Positions 50,861 through 60,083 of a stretch of DNA of 64,000 nt are shown here, piece after piece. Both the position numbers and the translations under genes were made by a program. Numbering within the stretch: the first letter of the stretch is position 1; each line of letters starts with the position of its first letter. Source of the DNA: Flavobacterium subsaxonicum WB 4.1-42 = DSM 21790 (GTDB taxonomy: Bacteria > Bacteroidota > Bacteroidia > Flavobacteriales > Flavobacteriaceae); contig NZ_AUGP01000018.1 in NCBI RefSeq assembly GCF_000422725.1, positions 302,193 through 366,192 of the forward strand, read 5' to 3'. The notes beneath the pieces were generated by a model. The model ran no database searches. It worked only from the letters and a program-made list of their open reading frames with translations, and was not told the DNA's origin.

Positions 50861-50940
50861 ACGTTTGTCATTCTAAATTTATCTACTAAGATTCTTCGAT
50901 TCCACTGCCCTGCGTTCAGAATAACAGACTGTGTAGTTGC
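50861..50940. repeat. Dispersed intergenic repeat between gap and lipA
   Basis: On the minus strand it reads TTATTCTGAACGCAGGGCAG, then GGAATCGAAGAATCTT and a facing GAATGACAAACG end. This is the familiar TCATTCTGAACG...GAAGAATCT type of dispersed bacterial repeat. Confidence 0.65.
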
Positions 50941-50974
50941 AACTTTGAACTTTAAAACCTTAAACTTAAACTTT

Positions 50975-51865
50975 TTAAAGAATATGTTTCTGTGCTTTGT
51001 AAGATGAACGTACTAAAGCACCGCTTTCTACGTGTTTAAAGCCCATTTCAAGGCCAATGGTCTCGTATTTTTTAAACTGGTCAGGCGTTATAAACTCTTT
51101 AACCGGCAGGTGTTTTTTGCTTGGCTGCAGGTACTGGCCAATGGTAAGCACATCGAGCTTAACATTTTTAAGGTCTTCCATAGTTTGCAGTACTTCGGCT
51201 TCGGTTTCGCCAAGGCCAAGCATAAGGCCTGTTTTGGTACGGTTAATGCCCGATTGTTTAAGGTAGTTTAGCACTTCAAGGCTGCGTTCGTATTTTGCCT
51301 GGATGCGTACCTCGCGTGTAAGCCTTTTAACGGTTTCCATGTTGTGCGAAACCACTTCGGGTGCAACAGCAACAATACGGTCAAGGTGGCGCTCAATACC
51401 CTGAAAATCGGGTATAAGTGTTTCAAGGGTAGTGGTAGGGTTCATCCTGCGGATGGCCTTAACAGTCTCTCCCCAAATAATAGAGCCCATATCTTTTAAA
51501 TCGTCGCGGTCTACACTGGTAATAACGGCATGTTTAATGCCCATTATTTTAATAGAACGGGCTACTTTTTCAGGTTCATCCCAGTCAACCGTTTCCGGCC
51601 TTCCGGTCTTAACGCCACAAAATCCGCAAGAGCGTGTACAAACGTTACCCAGTATCATAAAGGTAGCGGTACCCTCGCCCCAGCATTCGCCCATATTAGG
51701 GCAACTGCCCGATGTGCAAATAGTATTAAGCTTGTATTTATCTACAAGCCCGCGCAATTCTGTATATTTTTGGCCGGTAGGTAATTTTACCCTTAGCCAT
51801 TTAGGTTTTTGTGTAAGCAGGCCGTTAGCAGCAACAGGCCTTAATGTATCTAATACAGTTTCCAT
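50975..51865 (-). CDS. lipA: Lipoyl synthase
   Basis: Radical-SAM enzyme inserting two sulfurs into octanoyl groups on lipoyl domains. 296 residues. Both iron-sulfur clusters are evident: auxiliary CX4CX5C (Cys50, Cys55, Cys61) and radical-SAM CX3CX2C (Cys76, Cys80, Cys83), plus the C-terminal [11 protein letters not shown] with the auxiliary-cluster Ser. TLIPDFQG and GLMLGLGE segments fit. A -7 box TATCTTTG lies upstream (51893-51886). Confidence 0.97.
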   Translation of the reverse strand: METVLDTLRPVAANGLLTQKPKWLRVKLPTGQKYTELRGLVDKYKLNTICTSGSCPNMGECWGEGTATFMILGNVCTRSCGFCGVKTGRPETVDWDEPEKVARSIKIMGIKHAVITSVDRDDLKDMGSIIWGETVKAIRRMNPTTTLETLIPDFQGIERHLDRIVAVAPEVVSHNMETVKRLTREVRIQAKYERSLEVLNYLKQSGINRTKTGLMLGLGETEAEVLQTMEDLKNVKLDVLTIGQYLQPSKKHLPVKEFITPDQFKKYETIGLEMGFKHVESGALVRSSYKAQKHIL

Positions 51866-51885
51866 AGAGTAAAAACTTTAGAGTG

Positions 51886-51893
51886 CAAAGATA
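51886..51893 (-). promoter_or_regulatory. -7 box of lipA
   Basis: TATCTTTG on the minus strand, 21 bases upstream of the ATG at 51865. Confidence 0.65.
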
Positions 51894-52019
51894 ATGTTAT
51901 TTTGTGTATTAGCTGCTATATATGCCTTTGTGTATTTTATTGCGGTGGATTACAAATATATTGTTTGATGTTAATTTTTTTCTTACATTGTAGCTGCTAA
52001 TCAGCTAATAATTAACGCT

Positions 52020-52505
52020 ATGAAAAAAATTACATTTATTGCCCTTTTTGTTATTTCGTTTGCCGCATGCGAAAACGACGACGCTACACCGGTTACAAAC
52101 ACCGAGCCTTCGACCATTGTGTTTGAAGAAATTTTTAAATTTGATTTTGCCGGAGAGGATGATATGGCCGGAACTTATGTTGTAAATGATGCCGTTGCAT
52201 GGCAAAATTTAAAGGACAACCTTAATGCACCTTATGTTAATAATCCCGAAACAGGCGAAGACACTAATATGCTGGATACTGCTACTATCGACTTTACTGC
52301 CTTTACGCTTTTAGCTGTGGTAGACGAGATGCACACAAGCGGCGGGTTTGATATTAATGTTACTGATGTTGTTGAGGCCGATGGTACTGTTACCGTAACG
52401 GTAGAAACAACATCTCAGGGACCCGGCGAGGCTACAACTGTAATGACGCAGCCCTATCACATTGTAAAAATACCCAAAACAACCTTACCGGTTGTATTTG
52501 AATAG
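52020..52505 (+). CDS. PrcB_C domain lipoprotein
   Basis: 161 residues; lipobox FAACE with Cys17 followed by ENDDA. The mature part (about 45-160) fits the PrcB C-terminal domain: AWQNLKDNL, IDFTAFTLLAVVDEMHTSGGFDINVTDV, and the closing TSQGPGE...QPYHIVKIPKTTLPVVF. In other bacteria PrcB is an accessory of a surface protease complex; no protease gene is adjacent here. Followed by a perfect terminator palindrome shared with the convergent tonB gene. Confidence 0.82.
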   Translation: MKKITFIALFVISFAACENDDATPVTNTEPSTIVFEEIFKFDFAGEDDMAGTYVVNDAVAWQNLKDNLNAPYVNNPETGEDTNMLDTATIDFTAFTLLAVVDEMHTSGGFDINVTDVVEADGTVTVTVETTSQGPGEATTVMTQPYHIVKIPKTTLPVVFE

Positions 52506-52507
52506 AA

Positions 52508-52531
52508 AGAGGCTCCAATTGGAGCCTTTCA
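52508..52531. terminator. Bidirectional terminator between the PrcB_C gene and tonB
   Basis: A perfect palindrome AGGCTCC-AATT-GGAGCCT at 52510-52527 with T on the plus side and A-rich flanks, between convergent genes. Confidence 0.75.
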
Positions 52532-52533
52532 TG

Positions 52534-53376
52534 TTATTTTAAGTTTACTGTTATTGGCAGGTTGTAAGCTGTTCTAACCGCTACACCTTTTTTCTTACCG
52601 GCTGCCCATCTGGTTTTAATGGTATTTAAAACCCTGATGGCCTCTTTACCCATACAGTTGCAAGGGTCGCGCAGTACTTTAATATTGGTCATAGAGCCGT
52701 CTTTTTCTACCACAAACGATACGTATACTTTCAATGCGGTATCGCTATCGGTATCCGGGGTGCGGAATCTGTTTCCTACCTCTTTGTAAAATTCTTTTAT
52801 CCCGCCCGGATATTCTGGCATAACATCTACAAAATTCTCAATAGCATCGCCGCTGCCGGTATTGGTTGTAACGGCTGTACCGGTTCCGCCCGGTGTACCG
52901 CCCGGAACGCCATTAATTATGCTACCACCCGGTGTACCCTCGGTAGTGGTTGTGCCCGGGTTAGAAGCCAATACCTCGGTCATTGTAGGAAGATCGGGCA
53001 CCGGGTCTGACGTTGCTACAAATGCCGTGTGCTGTATTGTAGGCGTAGCAGATGGTGGGGCAGCTGCAGCTGGTGCCGGTTTTTCTACAAGTGGCTCCGG
53101 TTTTTGCTTCTCAAGTACAGGGGGTTTAAAATCATCTACTTTTATTATCAGTCCGCCATTATCCGGTGTAACAGCTGCTACTTCTTCTACAGGGCTAAAA
53201 TAGTTTATAACTGTTGGTATGCTAACAAGGGCAACCATGAGGCCTATGCCCGAGAATAGTGCTAACATTGTGGTTTTAGAGTCCTGACGGCGCAGTTGGT
53301 AGGCTCCGTACTCCTGGTTACGGCCTTCGAATACTAAGTCGATCCATGCGTAATTAAAAACGTTTACTTTAGACAT
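52534..53376 (-). CDS. tonB: Energy transducer TonB
   Basis: 280 residues. Begins with the Bacteroidota TonB N-terminus (GRNQEYGAYQLRR at about 18-30), a transmembrane helix (about 36-60), a periplasmic Pro/Lys/Glu-rich spacer (about 75-120) with a Gly/Thr-rich stretch (about 140-170), and a C-terminal TonB domain (about 185-280: MPEYPGGIKEFYKEV, YVSFVVEKDGSMTNIKVLRD, RWAAGKKKGVAVRTAYNLPITV). It energises outer-membrane receptors such as those at 9822 and 21722. No exbB/exbD nearby. Confidence 0.92.
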   Translation of the reverse strand: MSKVNVFNYAWIDLVFEGRNQEYGAYQLRRQDSKTTMLALFSGIGLMVALVSIPTVINYFSPVEEVAAVTPDNGGLIIKVDDFKPPVLEKQKPEPLVEKPAPAAAAPPSATPTIQHTAFVATSDPVPDLPTMTEVLASNPGTTTTEGTPGGSIINGVPGGTPGGTGTAVTTNTGSGDAIENFVDVMPEYPGGIKEFYKEVGNRFRTPDTDSDTALKVYVSFVVEKDGSMTNIKVLRDPCNCMGKEAIRVLNTIKTRWAAGKKKGVAVRTAYNLPITVNLK

Positions 53377-53587
53377 AATGTTGGTGATTTTTGGTTTGTA
53401 AATCTCTATATCACTACAACGTTTTAGAAGGCGCGCATAGTATACAAAAATCTATAAATTTTTACAGAATTTTTATTTGCGAAGGTTTGATAAACAAAGG
53501 GTTTGCGTGGTTTTTTAACCAAAGTAAGGGCTTTAGGTTATTTTATAACGAAAAAGATAAAATTTGCGTATGCAGAGGGAGTAAAAC

Positions 53588-54151
53588 CTATTTTTTCGTA
53601 ATAATTTCTAAAAGCAATTTTTTTGCCCTAAGCAGCTTAACCTTTACATTATTTAAAGGTTCGCCAAGCTGGGTGGCAATTTCCTGATAGCTTAGTTCCT
53701 GAAAGTAGCGCAACTGGATTACTTCCTGATATTGCGGCTTGAGGTGTTTAATGCACTCTAAAAGGCGCGAAAGGTTCTGCTCCTTAATAAGGTTGTCTTC
53801 GGCAGTAGGAGAACTATCGGCTACATTATAGGCACGCCTGTCTTCTTCATCGGTAATTTCTATAAATAACGAGGAGCGCTTTTTGCGAAGCAAATCAATA
53901 TGTACATTCTTCGCAATAGCAATAAGCCAGGTATTAAAGGCGTATTCCGGATTGTAAGTGGCAATCCTGTCAAACGCTTTAGAAAAAGTTTCTATAACAA
54001 TATCTTCGCTGTCGGTCTCGTTTTGGGTGCGCTTTAGCATAAAGCCGTAAACCTCATTCCAAAAAAAATCTAATAAAAAAGTAAAGGCAACCTGGTCGCC
54101 CGTTTTTGCCTTTTCTATATTTTTTTGAATGTTTTGCGAGTTTATTTCCAA
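53588..54151 (-). CDS. ECF-type RNA polymerase sigma factor
   Basis: 187 residues; sigma region 2 (FTFLLDFFWNEVYGFMLKRTQNETDSEDIVIETFSKAF, about 23-60) and region 4 with helix-turn-helix (LKPQYQEVIQLRYFQELSYQEIATQLGEPLNNVKVKLLRAKKLL, about 137-180). The ORF overlaps the end of the glycosyltransferase gene by ten bases in the same direction, so the two are translated from one message. No FecR or anti-sigma gene is adjacent, unlike the sigma at 25210. Confidence 0.94.
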   Translation of the reverse strand: MEINSQNIQKNIEKAKTGDQVAFTFLLDFFWNEVYGFMLKRTQNETDSEDIVIETFSKAFDRIATYNPEYAFNTWLIAIAKNVHIDLLRKKRSSLFIEITDEEDRRAYNVADSSPTAEDNLIKEQNLSRLLECIKHLKPQYQEVIQLRYFQELSYQEIATQLGEPLNNVKVKLLRAKKLLLEIITKK

Positions 54152-55251
54152 TGCGTGGGTTTAGAGAATAAATTGGTAAAGTTTACATACAGTTGTGTGA
54201 AGATAAGAATAATTTCTATAACCGGGTACCAGTATACCGCATCTTTTTCGTGTAAACGTGCCGCGCTTTGTGCCATGGTTACCCAGCCTGCAATGTAACG
54301 TACTATAATTACCGGTACTAAAAACATCCAGTTAAACTGAAGTGCCGCAAGTACTATAGCTAATACTATAAAGCTTAATTGCGACAGGTAAAACGCTTTT
54401 ATCTGTAACTGGTCGGCCGATTTGAAAAAACTCGCCGTAAAGGTTTTTTTCCTCTTTTCTTTTACCCACTCTTTAAACGATTTTCTGCTTTCACGATACG
54501 TAAAGCTTTCCGGGGTGTAGCAAATGGACGTGTTTTTATTAGTAGCTACCTCGTTAATAAATAATGAGTCTTCGCCCATGTGTACCTTAATATGGTTAAT
54601 GTAGCCATTAACTTTAAAAAACTCGTCTTTTTTATAGGCCAGGTTGCGGCCATTGCCGTTAAAAGGCTTACCGGCCCTTGCCCATGCAAAATACTGGGTG
54701 GCGGTTAGCACACTATCATAACGTATGATCTTGTTTAAAAACGAATTTTTCTTTTTCTCATACGCTGCATAGCCCAGTACAATGGTTTTGCTCATGGTAA
54801 ATTGAGACGACATGTGGGCTATCCACTCGGTCGAATTGGGCATGCATTTAGCATCTATAAACAGCAGGTAATCTTTTCGGGCTGCTTTAATGCCAAGGGT
54901 AAGCGCATATTTTTTACTGCCCCAAAAAGCTTCGTTATTTTCTACTTTTACAAGGCGTACAAGGTTAGGGTATTGCTTTTCGAATTCCTCAAAAATATCA
55001 AGCGTATCATCGCTGGATGCGTTGTCTATAAGCACCAGCTCAAAATCAGGATAATTTTGTGCAGCAAGTAATGGGATTAGTTGCTTTATATTCTCGGCAT
55101 CGTTCTTGGCACATACAATTACCGATACCGGCAACCTTTTGGTAGTAATGCTTAACGGCTTTGCAAAAGCAAATTTGCCGTAAACCCCCAAATAATAAAC
55201 CATTTGCAGTACTACAACCCCGATAAATACATAAAAAATAATGTTAAGCAT
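54142..55251 (-). CDS. Family 2 glycosyltransferase, membrane-associated
   Basis: 369 residues. N-terminal transmembrane helix (about 3-22), GT-A domain with VSVIVCAKNDAENIKQLIPLL (about 42-62), VLIDNASSDDTLDI (about 73-86) and a metal-site like LFIDAKCMP (about 130-138), then two or more C-terminal transmembrane helices (about 285-360). Resembles flavobacterial GT2 enzymes that extend envelope polysaccharides. It is upstream of and overlaps the sigma factor gene. Confidence 0.9.
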   Translation of the reverse strand: MLNIIFYVFIGVVVLQMVYYLGVYGKFAFAKPLSITTKRLPVSVIVCAKNDAENIKQLIPLLAAQNYPDFELVLIDNASSDDTLDIFEEFEKQYPNLVRLVKVENNEAFWGSKKYALTLGIKAARKDYLLFIDAKCMPNSTEWIAHMSSQFTMSKTIVLGYAAYEKKKNSFLNKIIRYDSVLTATQYFAWARAGKPFNGNGRNLAYKKDEFFKVNGYINHIKVHMGEDSLFINEVATNKNTSICYTPESFTYRESRKSFKEWVKEKRKKTFTASFFKSADQLQIKAFYLSQLSFIVLAIVLAALQFNWMFLVPVIIVRYIAGWVTMAQSAARLHEKDAVYWYPVIEIILIFTQLYVNFTNLFSKPTHWK

Positions 55252-55349
55252 ATAGGCTTTTTAATTTTTGCGCAAAATTAGGTAAAAGTGTTCAGTGGTT
55301 GGTATGCGGTATTCAGTTTTTTAGAAACTTATTTTTGACTTAACAAACA

Positions 55350-56366
55350 CTATATTATATTAACCTCTGCTTCTATGGCAATGCCAAAAGTATCGCGCAC
55401 CGTTTTTTGTATATTTTTAGAAAGGTCCAGCAGCTCCTGCCCGGTAGCATTGCCATAATTGACCAATACCAAGGCTTGCTTAGCATGCACGCCGGCATCG
55501 CCAAAGCGTTTGCCTTTAAAACCGCATTGCTCTATAAGCCAGCCGGCCGGTACTTTTACATAAGTATCGTCTAACGTATAATGCGGCATTTGCGGATGCA
55601 AGATATATACTCTTTCGAAATCTTGTATAGTAATAATTGGGTTTTTAAAAAAACTACCGCTGTTACCCAGTTCTTTAGGGTCGGGTAATTTACTTTGCCT
55701 AATGGCGGTAACCGCATCGCTAACCTCTTTAATGGTAGGGGGCAGGGTAACGCCTTTGCGGGTAAGCTCGGCGGCAATATCGCCGTAAGAAGTGTTTACG
55801 GTATGGTTGGTTTTGGTAAGCCCGAAAGTAACCGATGTAATTATGTATTTGTCTTTAAGCTTTCCTTTAAAGATGCTTTCGCGATAGCCAAATTCGCAAT
55901 CTTCTTTTGTAAAGGTTATGAGTTGCTGAGTGGCAATATCCATAGCTTCGCAGCTAATCATGGTATCTTTAATTTCGGTGCCATAAGCACCAATATTCTG
56001 GATAGGGGTAGTGCCCACATTGCCCGGAATAAGCGACAGGTTTTCCAGTCCGCCAAAATTATGTTCAATGCAATGTTGTACAAACTCGTGCCAGTTTTCG
56101 CCGGCCATAGCTTTAACGTGTACCGTTTCGTTATCCTGCCAAACCACTTCTTTACCTTTAAGGTCTACGTGAATAACCAATGCATTTATATCCTGCGTAA
56201 GCAGCATATTACTGCCGCCGCCCAATATAAATAGTTTTTTGCTTTGATTTTCTTTTAATACTTCGGCAAGCTCCTGGGTGGTGTGTACCGAAACAAACTC
56301 TTTAGCAAAAACACTAATGCCAAATGTATTGTAATTTTTAAGAGGGTAATGGGTAAGGATTTCCAT
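55350..56366 (-). CDS. murB: UDP-N-acetylmuramate dehydrogenase
   Basis: FAD enzyme that reduces UDP-GlcNAc-enolpyruvate to UDP-MurNAc for peptidoglycan synthesis. About 338 residues from the ATG at 56366 (the longer frame adds ten residues and is excluded by the -7 box upstream). Type I layout: NTFG near the start, FILGGGSNMLLT (about 44-55), GLENLSLIPGNVGTTPIQNIGAYG (about 98-121), GYRESIFK with the catalytic-region Arg/Glu, NSGSFFKNP (catalytic Ser), and the C-terminal IEAEVNII (Glu). Confidence 0.96.
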   Translation of the reverse strand: MEILTHYPLKNYNTFGISVFAKEFVSVHTTQELAEVLKENQSKKLFILGGGSNMLLTQDINALVIHVDLKGKEVVWQDNETVHVKAMAGENWHEFVQHCIEHNFGGLENLSLIPGNVGTTPIQNIGAYGTEIKDTMISCEAMDIATQQLITFTKEDCEFGYRESIFKGKLKDKYIITSVTFGLTKTNHTVNTSYGDIAAELTRKGVTLPPTIKEVSDAVTAIRQSKLPDPKELGNSGSFFKNPIITIQDFERVYILHPQMPHYTLDDTYVKVPAGWLIEQCGFKGKRFGDAGVHAKQALVLVNYGNATGQELLDLSKNIQKTVRDTFGIAIEAEVNII

Positions 56367-56393
56367 AAAACAAGCAAAAGTTAATTGTTGCTG

Positions 56394-56401
56394 CAAAAAT
56401 A
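56394..56401 (-). promoter_or_regulatory. -7 box of murB
   Basis: TATTTTTG on the minus strand, about 28 bases upstream of the ATG at 56366. Confidence 0.65.
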
Positions 56402-56413
56402 CGCTTTTAAGCT

Positions 56414-57085
56414 TTATTCGGTAGTAAGGGCGCGGTTTAAAAATTCTACAAGCGGTTGCGCTACCAATAGTTTTTTGGTGGTATCTTTTATAAAGGTTTT
56501 GCTGGTAAGGTCTTTCGTGGTAAGTTTAGTAACCGCCAAAAAGCTTTTAAGCTTTAAAAATTCTATAGCCGGATGGTTTTTATCAAAATCTTTAGGCGAT
56601 GTTTTTAGGGTGTTGTCGTTATTACTTTCCAGTTTGCCGAAAAGCTTTTTAAATTCAGGCTCGGCTACAATTTGCTCCAGTTCTTCGTAAAAGCCATCTA
56701 TTTCGCGGCGCACTTTTTTAAGGTCGGCCGCATCCGGAAAGTACAAACCTGCCGCAGCAAAGGCAGCGCCATTTTCTATATGCACATAATATCCGGCAAG
56801 GTTGGTGTTTTTTTTACCCTCGCACATCCAGATACCCATGTGGGTTTTATAAGGCGTTTTATCTTTGCTAAACCTTATGTCGCGATTAATACGGTAGGAG
56901 CAATCTTTAAATTCCAGCTGCTCCAGTGTGTCGTCAAACGGTTTTATTTCATCAAGAAAGGCTTCAACAGTTTCTCTGTAATCAGTTTTATAAAGTTCGT
57001 AACGGTCCTGATTGGATTGGAACCAATCGCGGTTATTATTGTTTTTAAGGTCTTCAAGAAACTGAAGGGTAGTGGTTGTTATCAT
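56414..57085 (-). CDS. DUF2461 family protein
   Basis: 223 residues, cytosolic. The DUF2461 pattern is clear: LQFLEDLKNNNNRDWFQSNQDRYE (about 7-30), CSYRINRDIRFSKDKTPYKTHMGIWM (about 62-87), and the later AGYYVHIENGAAFAAAGLYFPDA (about 97-119). Function of the family is unknown. Next to murB and recF on the same strand. Confidence 0.92.
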   Translation of the reverse strand: MITTTTLQFLEDLKNNNNRDWFQSNQDRYELYKTDYRETVEAFLDEIKPFDDTLEQLEFKDCSYRINRDIRFSKDKTPYKTHMGIWMCEGKKNTNLAGYYVHIENGAAFAAAGLYFPDAADLKKVRREIDGFYEELEQIVAEPEFKKLFGKLESNNDNTLKTSPKDFDKNHPAIEFLKLKSFLAVTKLTTKDLTSKTFIKDTTKKLLVAQPLVEFLNRALTTE

Positions 57086-57147
57086 AGATTAAAGATAATT
57101 ATGAATTTCAAATTACGAATTACCGCATAAACAAATTACCAAATTAA

Positions 57148-58227
57148 CTATAAATTAAAAATCCTGTAGCTCTGGTGGGTGGTTTTAATAATAGCTTCAG
57201 TACGCTCCGGGTGGGTATCGCTAATAAATATCTGCCCAAAAACCTTATCGTCTATCATTTGTACAATTTTGGCAACGCGGGTTTCGTCCAGTTTATCAAA
57301 AACATCATCAAACAATAAAAGCGGTAAAACGCCTCCTTGTTTTTTTATAAATTCAAACTGTGCCAGCTTGAGCGCTATTAAAAACGACTTTTGCTGACCC
57401 TGCGACCCGAATTTTTTTATAGGATGGCCGTCAATCTCAAAAAGCAGGTCGTCTTTATGTATGCCCACACTGGTGTATTGCAGCACGCGGTCGCGTTGCA
57501 GGTTCTCGTCTAAAAGGGTGGCTAATGTTTTGGTATGCAGGTGGCTATCGTAAACAAGGCTTACACTTTCAGCCGAATCTGTAATGGCTTCGTGGTGCTT
57601 GCTAAAAATGGGCACAAAGTCGGCAAGAAAGAGTTTTCGCTTTTCGAAAATACGCTGACCCATACCGTCCAGCTGCTCGTTGTATATGTTTAAAGTATCC
57701 CTGTCGAAAGTATGGTTAAGGGCAAAATATTTAAGCAAAGCATTGCGCTGTGCTACCACTTTTTGGTAGTTAATAAGTTCCTGTAAATAAGCGGGATCCA
57801 GCTGCGATATAACAGTGTCCAGAAACTTGCGGCGGGTTTCGCTACCTTCGGTAATAAGGTCGTTATCAGATGGTGATATAATAACAAGGGGTATAAAGCC
57901 AATGTGTTCAGAGAATTTGTCGTAGGCCTTTCCGTTGCGTTTAAGGGCCTTTTTAAGTCCCTTTTTAAGGCTGCAAACAACCTGCTCTGTACGGTTGTCT
58001 TTATCAAAAGTGCCGTCTATAACAAAAAACTCTTCGCCGTGTTTAATGTTTTGCAGTGCGAGTGGGTTAAAATAACTTTTTCCGTAGGCTAAATGATAGA
58101 TGGCATCGAGCACATTTGTCTTGCCAACACCGTTTTTTCCTACAAAACAGTTTATTTTTGGGTCAAACTCATAATTGGCCTCGGCGATGTTCTTATAATT
58201 GATGAGCGATAAATTCTTTAAGTGCAT
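57148..58227 (-). CDS. recF: DNA replication/repair protein RecF
   Basis: 359 residues, SMC-like ATPase that loads RecA on gapped DNA with RecO and RecR. Walker A GKNGVGKT at 30-37, signature [18 protein letters not shown] (about 275-292), Walker [13 protein letters not shown] (about 305-316), and the usual [10 protein letters not shown] near the end. No dnaA/dnaN/gyrB neighbourhood, which is common in this phylum. Confidence 0.97.
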   Translation of the reverse strand: MHLKNLSLINYKNIAEANYEFDPKINCFVGKNGVGKTNVLDAIYHLAYGKSYFNPLALQNIKHGEEFFVIDGTFDKDNRTEQVVCSLKKGLKKALKRNGKAYDKFSEHIGFIPLVIISPSDNDLITEGSETRRKFLDTVISQLDPAYLQELINYQKVVAQRNALLKYFALNHTFDRDTLNIYNEQLDGMGQRIFEKRKLFLADFVPIFSKHHEAITDSAESVSLVYDSHLHTKTLATLLDENLQRDRVLQYTSVGIHKDDLLFEIDGHPIKKFGSQGQQKSFLIALKLAQFEFIKKQGGVLPLLLFDDVFDKLDETRVAKIVQMIDDKVFGQIFISDTHPERTEAIIKTTHQSYRIFNL

Positions 58228-58340
58228 TTTTAATGGCCCTGAATATGAAAACCTTCCAATAAAAAAGGTAGTTTTTTAAAGTAGCTGCAAATTATTGAAA
58301 AATAACGACAAAAAGATATTTTATTATTCAATAAAAATTT

Positions 58341-58348
58341 TATTTTTG
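58341..58348 (+). promoter_or_regulatory. -7 box of the TPR-ribH operon
   Basis: TATTTTTG, 21 bases before the ATG at 58369. Confidence 0.65.
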
Positions 58349-58368
58349 CGCTCACTAAAATAAATTAA

Positions 58369-59163
58369 ATGGCAACATATAATAAAAGAGGATACAAAGC
58401 CCCTAAACCGGAAGAAGAAAAAGATGTAGTAGCTGTAGAAGCCGTAGAAGAAACATTTGACGGAAAAAGTACTACTGCAGAGGTTTTTAATTCGCTGGAT
58501 GAAGGCGCCTCTCGAACAGAAGAATGGGTAGCCAAAAACCAAAAGGTTATTTTTGCCGTGGTAGGTGCTATTGCATTGATAACTATTGGATATTTGTTTT
58601 ACGACAAATTTATTGTAGCCCCTAAAGAAGAGGAGGCTGCTAACGAGATGTTCCAGGCAGAACAATACCTTACACAGGCTGTTAATGCAACTACTGCAAG
58701 CGACTCTCTTTACAAACTTGCCCTTAACGGTGGCGAAGGTAAATATGGTTTCTTAGAGATTATAAACAAATATCCTGGTACAGATGCTGCTAACCTTGCA
58801 GAGTACTGTGCAGGTACTGCTTACCTAAACACAGGTAAATACAAAGAGGCTGTACAGCACCTTGAAGAATTTAAAACAGACGATGTTGTTTTAAAAGCCT
58901 GGGCAATTGGCGCTAAAGGCGATGCTTTTGTTCAGTTAGGTACTAAAGCTAATTTAGAAGAAGGCCTTAAATTTTATGATGAAGCTTCTAAGGTTTCTAA
59001 CGATGCACTTACTGCTCCACGCTTTTTATTTAAAGCAGGCCAACTGTCTTTAAACCTTGGTAAGAAAGCAGAAGCACTTAAGTACTTTAAAGAAATTAAA
59101 GAAAAATACAGCGCTTCTCAGGAAGGTGTTATGATTGACGCTTATATAGCAATGGTAGAATAA
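58369..59163 (+). CDS. Membrane-anchored tetratricopeptide protein (YfgM/BamD-like)
   Basis: 264 residues: a disordered acidic cytosolic start (about 1-55), one transmembrane helix (about 62-82: VIFAVVGAIALITIGYLFY), then periplasmic helical repeats of TPR type (about 95-260: AEYCAGTAYLNTGKYKEAVQHLEEF, AKGDAFVQLGT, FKAGQLSLNLGKKAEALKYFKEIKEKY). Such proteins act as chaperone or complex adaptors at the inner membrane; the partner is not known. Its stop is one base before the ribH ATG. Confidence 0.85.
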   Translation: MATYNKRGYKAPKPEEEKDVVAVEAVEETFDGKSTTAEVFNSLDEGASRTEEWVAKNQKVIFAVVGAIALITIGYLFYDKFIVAPKEEEAANEMFQAEQYLTQAVNATTASDSLYKLALNGGEGKYGFLEIINKYPGTDAANLAEYCAGTAYLNTGKYKEAVQHLEEFKTDDVVLKAWAIGAKGDAFVQLGTKANLEEGLKFYDEASKVSNDALTAPRFLFKAGQLSLNLGKKAEALKYFKEIKEKYSASQEGVMIDAYIAMVE

Positions 59164-59164
59164 C

Positions 59165-59650
59165 ATGGCTACAGTAAATAAAAACTTATCAGAATACGAT
59201 AAAAACACAATCCCAAACGCGAAAGATTTTCGGTTTGGGATTGTTGTTTCTGAGTGGAACGAAAATATAACTTCGGGCCTGTACAAAGGCGCTATAGAGG
59301 CTTTGCTGGAAAATGGCGTACCGCAGGAAAACATTGTTAGCTGGAATGTGCCGGGCAGTTTTGAGCTGGTATATGCTGCAAAAAAAATGATAGCTACCCA
59401 AAACCTGGATGCTGTTATTGCTATTGGCAGTGTTATACAGGGCGAAACCAAACATTTTGATTTTGTGTGCGAAGCGGTTTCGCAGGGCATAAAAGATCTT
59501 AATGTGCTTACCGATGTGCCTGTTATATTTTGTGTATTAACAGATAATACCATGCAGCAGGCTATAGATCGTAGCGGTGGTATACATGGTAATAAAGGTA
59601 CGGAGGCTGCAATTGTAGCTATTAAAATGGCCGAGATAAAACACAGGTAA
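59165..59650 (+). CDS. ribH: 6,7-dimethyl-8-ribityllumazine synthase
   Basis: Penultimate step of riboflavin synthesis; condenses ribitylaminopyrimidinedione with 3,4-dihydroxy-2-butanone phosphate. 161 residues, usual size. Motifs FGIVVSEWNENIT (about 20-32), WNVPGSFELVYAAKKM (about 58-73), and AIGSVIQGETKHFDFVCEAVS with the catalytic His (about 84-104), plus VIFCVLTDNTMQQAIDR. In an operon with the TPR gene (one-base gap). No FMN riboswitch was seen. Confidence 0.97.
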   Translation: MATVNKNLSEYDKNTIPNAKDFRFGIVVSEWNENITSGLYKGAIEALLENGVPQENIVSWNVPGSFELVYAAKKMIATQNLDAVIAIGSVIQGETKHFDFVCEAVSQGIKDLNVLTDVPVIFCVLTDNTMQQAIDRSGGIHGNKGTEAAIVAIKMAEIKHR

Positions 59651-59671
59651 TAGCTGTAAATAAAATATTTT

Positions 59672-59708
59672 AAAGAGTCTTTCTGTTAAAACGGAAAGGC
59701 TCTTTTGT
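59672..59708 (+). terminator. Intrinsic terminator after ribH
   Basis: AAAGAGTCTTTC and GAAAGGCTCTTT pair over 12 positions with one G-T pair, followed by TTGTATTTT. Confidence 0.75.
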
Positions 59709-60083
59709 ATTTTATGCTGTGTGTTGGTTATGTGTAAATTATAACTTTCAAAAGAAAAAATTAATGCACCTTGTATCTTAAAATTTGCAGCAAAACAGTT
59801 TACCTCGCGTTTTTTTATTAGTTAACTATGTTTGTATGTCTGAAAGTGCTAAAAACAGTGTGTTAATGCCTTGGTAAATTACTGTAAATGTTTGCGTAAA
59901 GTTTAAAATAAGTGTGATTATTCTTGAAAAACTGCTAAAATATGTCAAAAAATCATATTATATTAAAATTATCCTATTATAGTTGAATACTATACAAAAA
60001 TGATTTTTTGAGGTAGTAAAATGATAGGCTTGGTTGTTTAATAGTCATAATTGCTATAATTTTAAAACCTCAATTGTTTATAA
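59709..60083. other. AT-rich gene-free interval upstream of the giant surface protein
   Basis: About 375 bases, no ORF or RNA gene recognised. Presumably contains the promoter of the gene at 60084; no clear TAnnTTTG box was found near its start. Confidence 0.5.
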
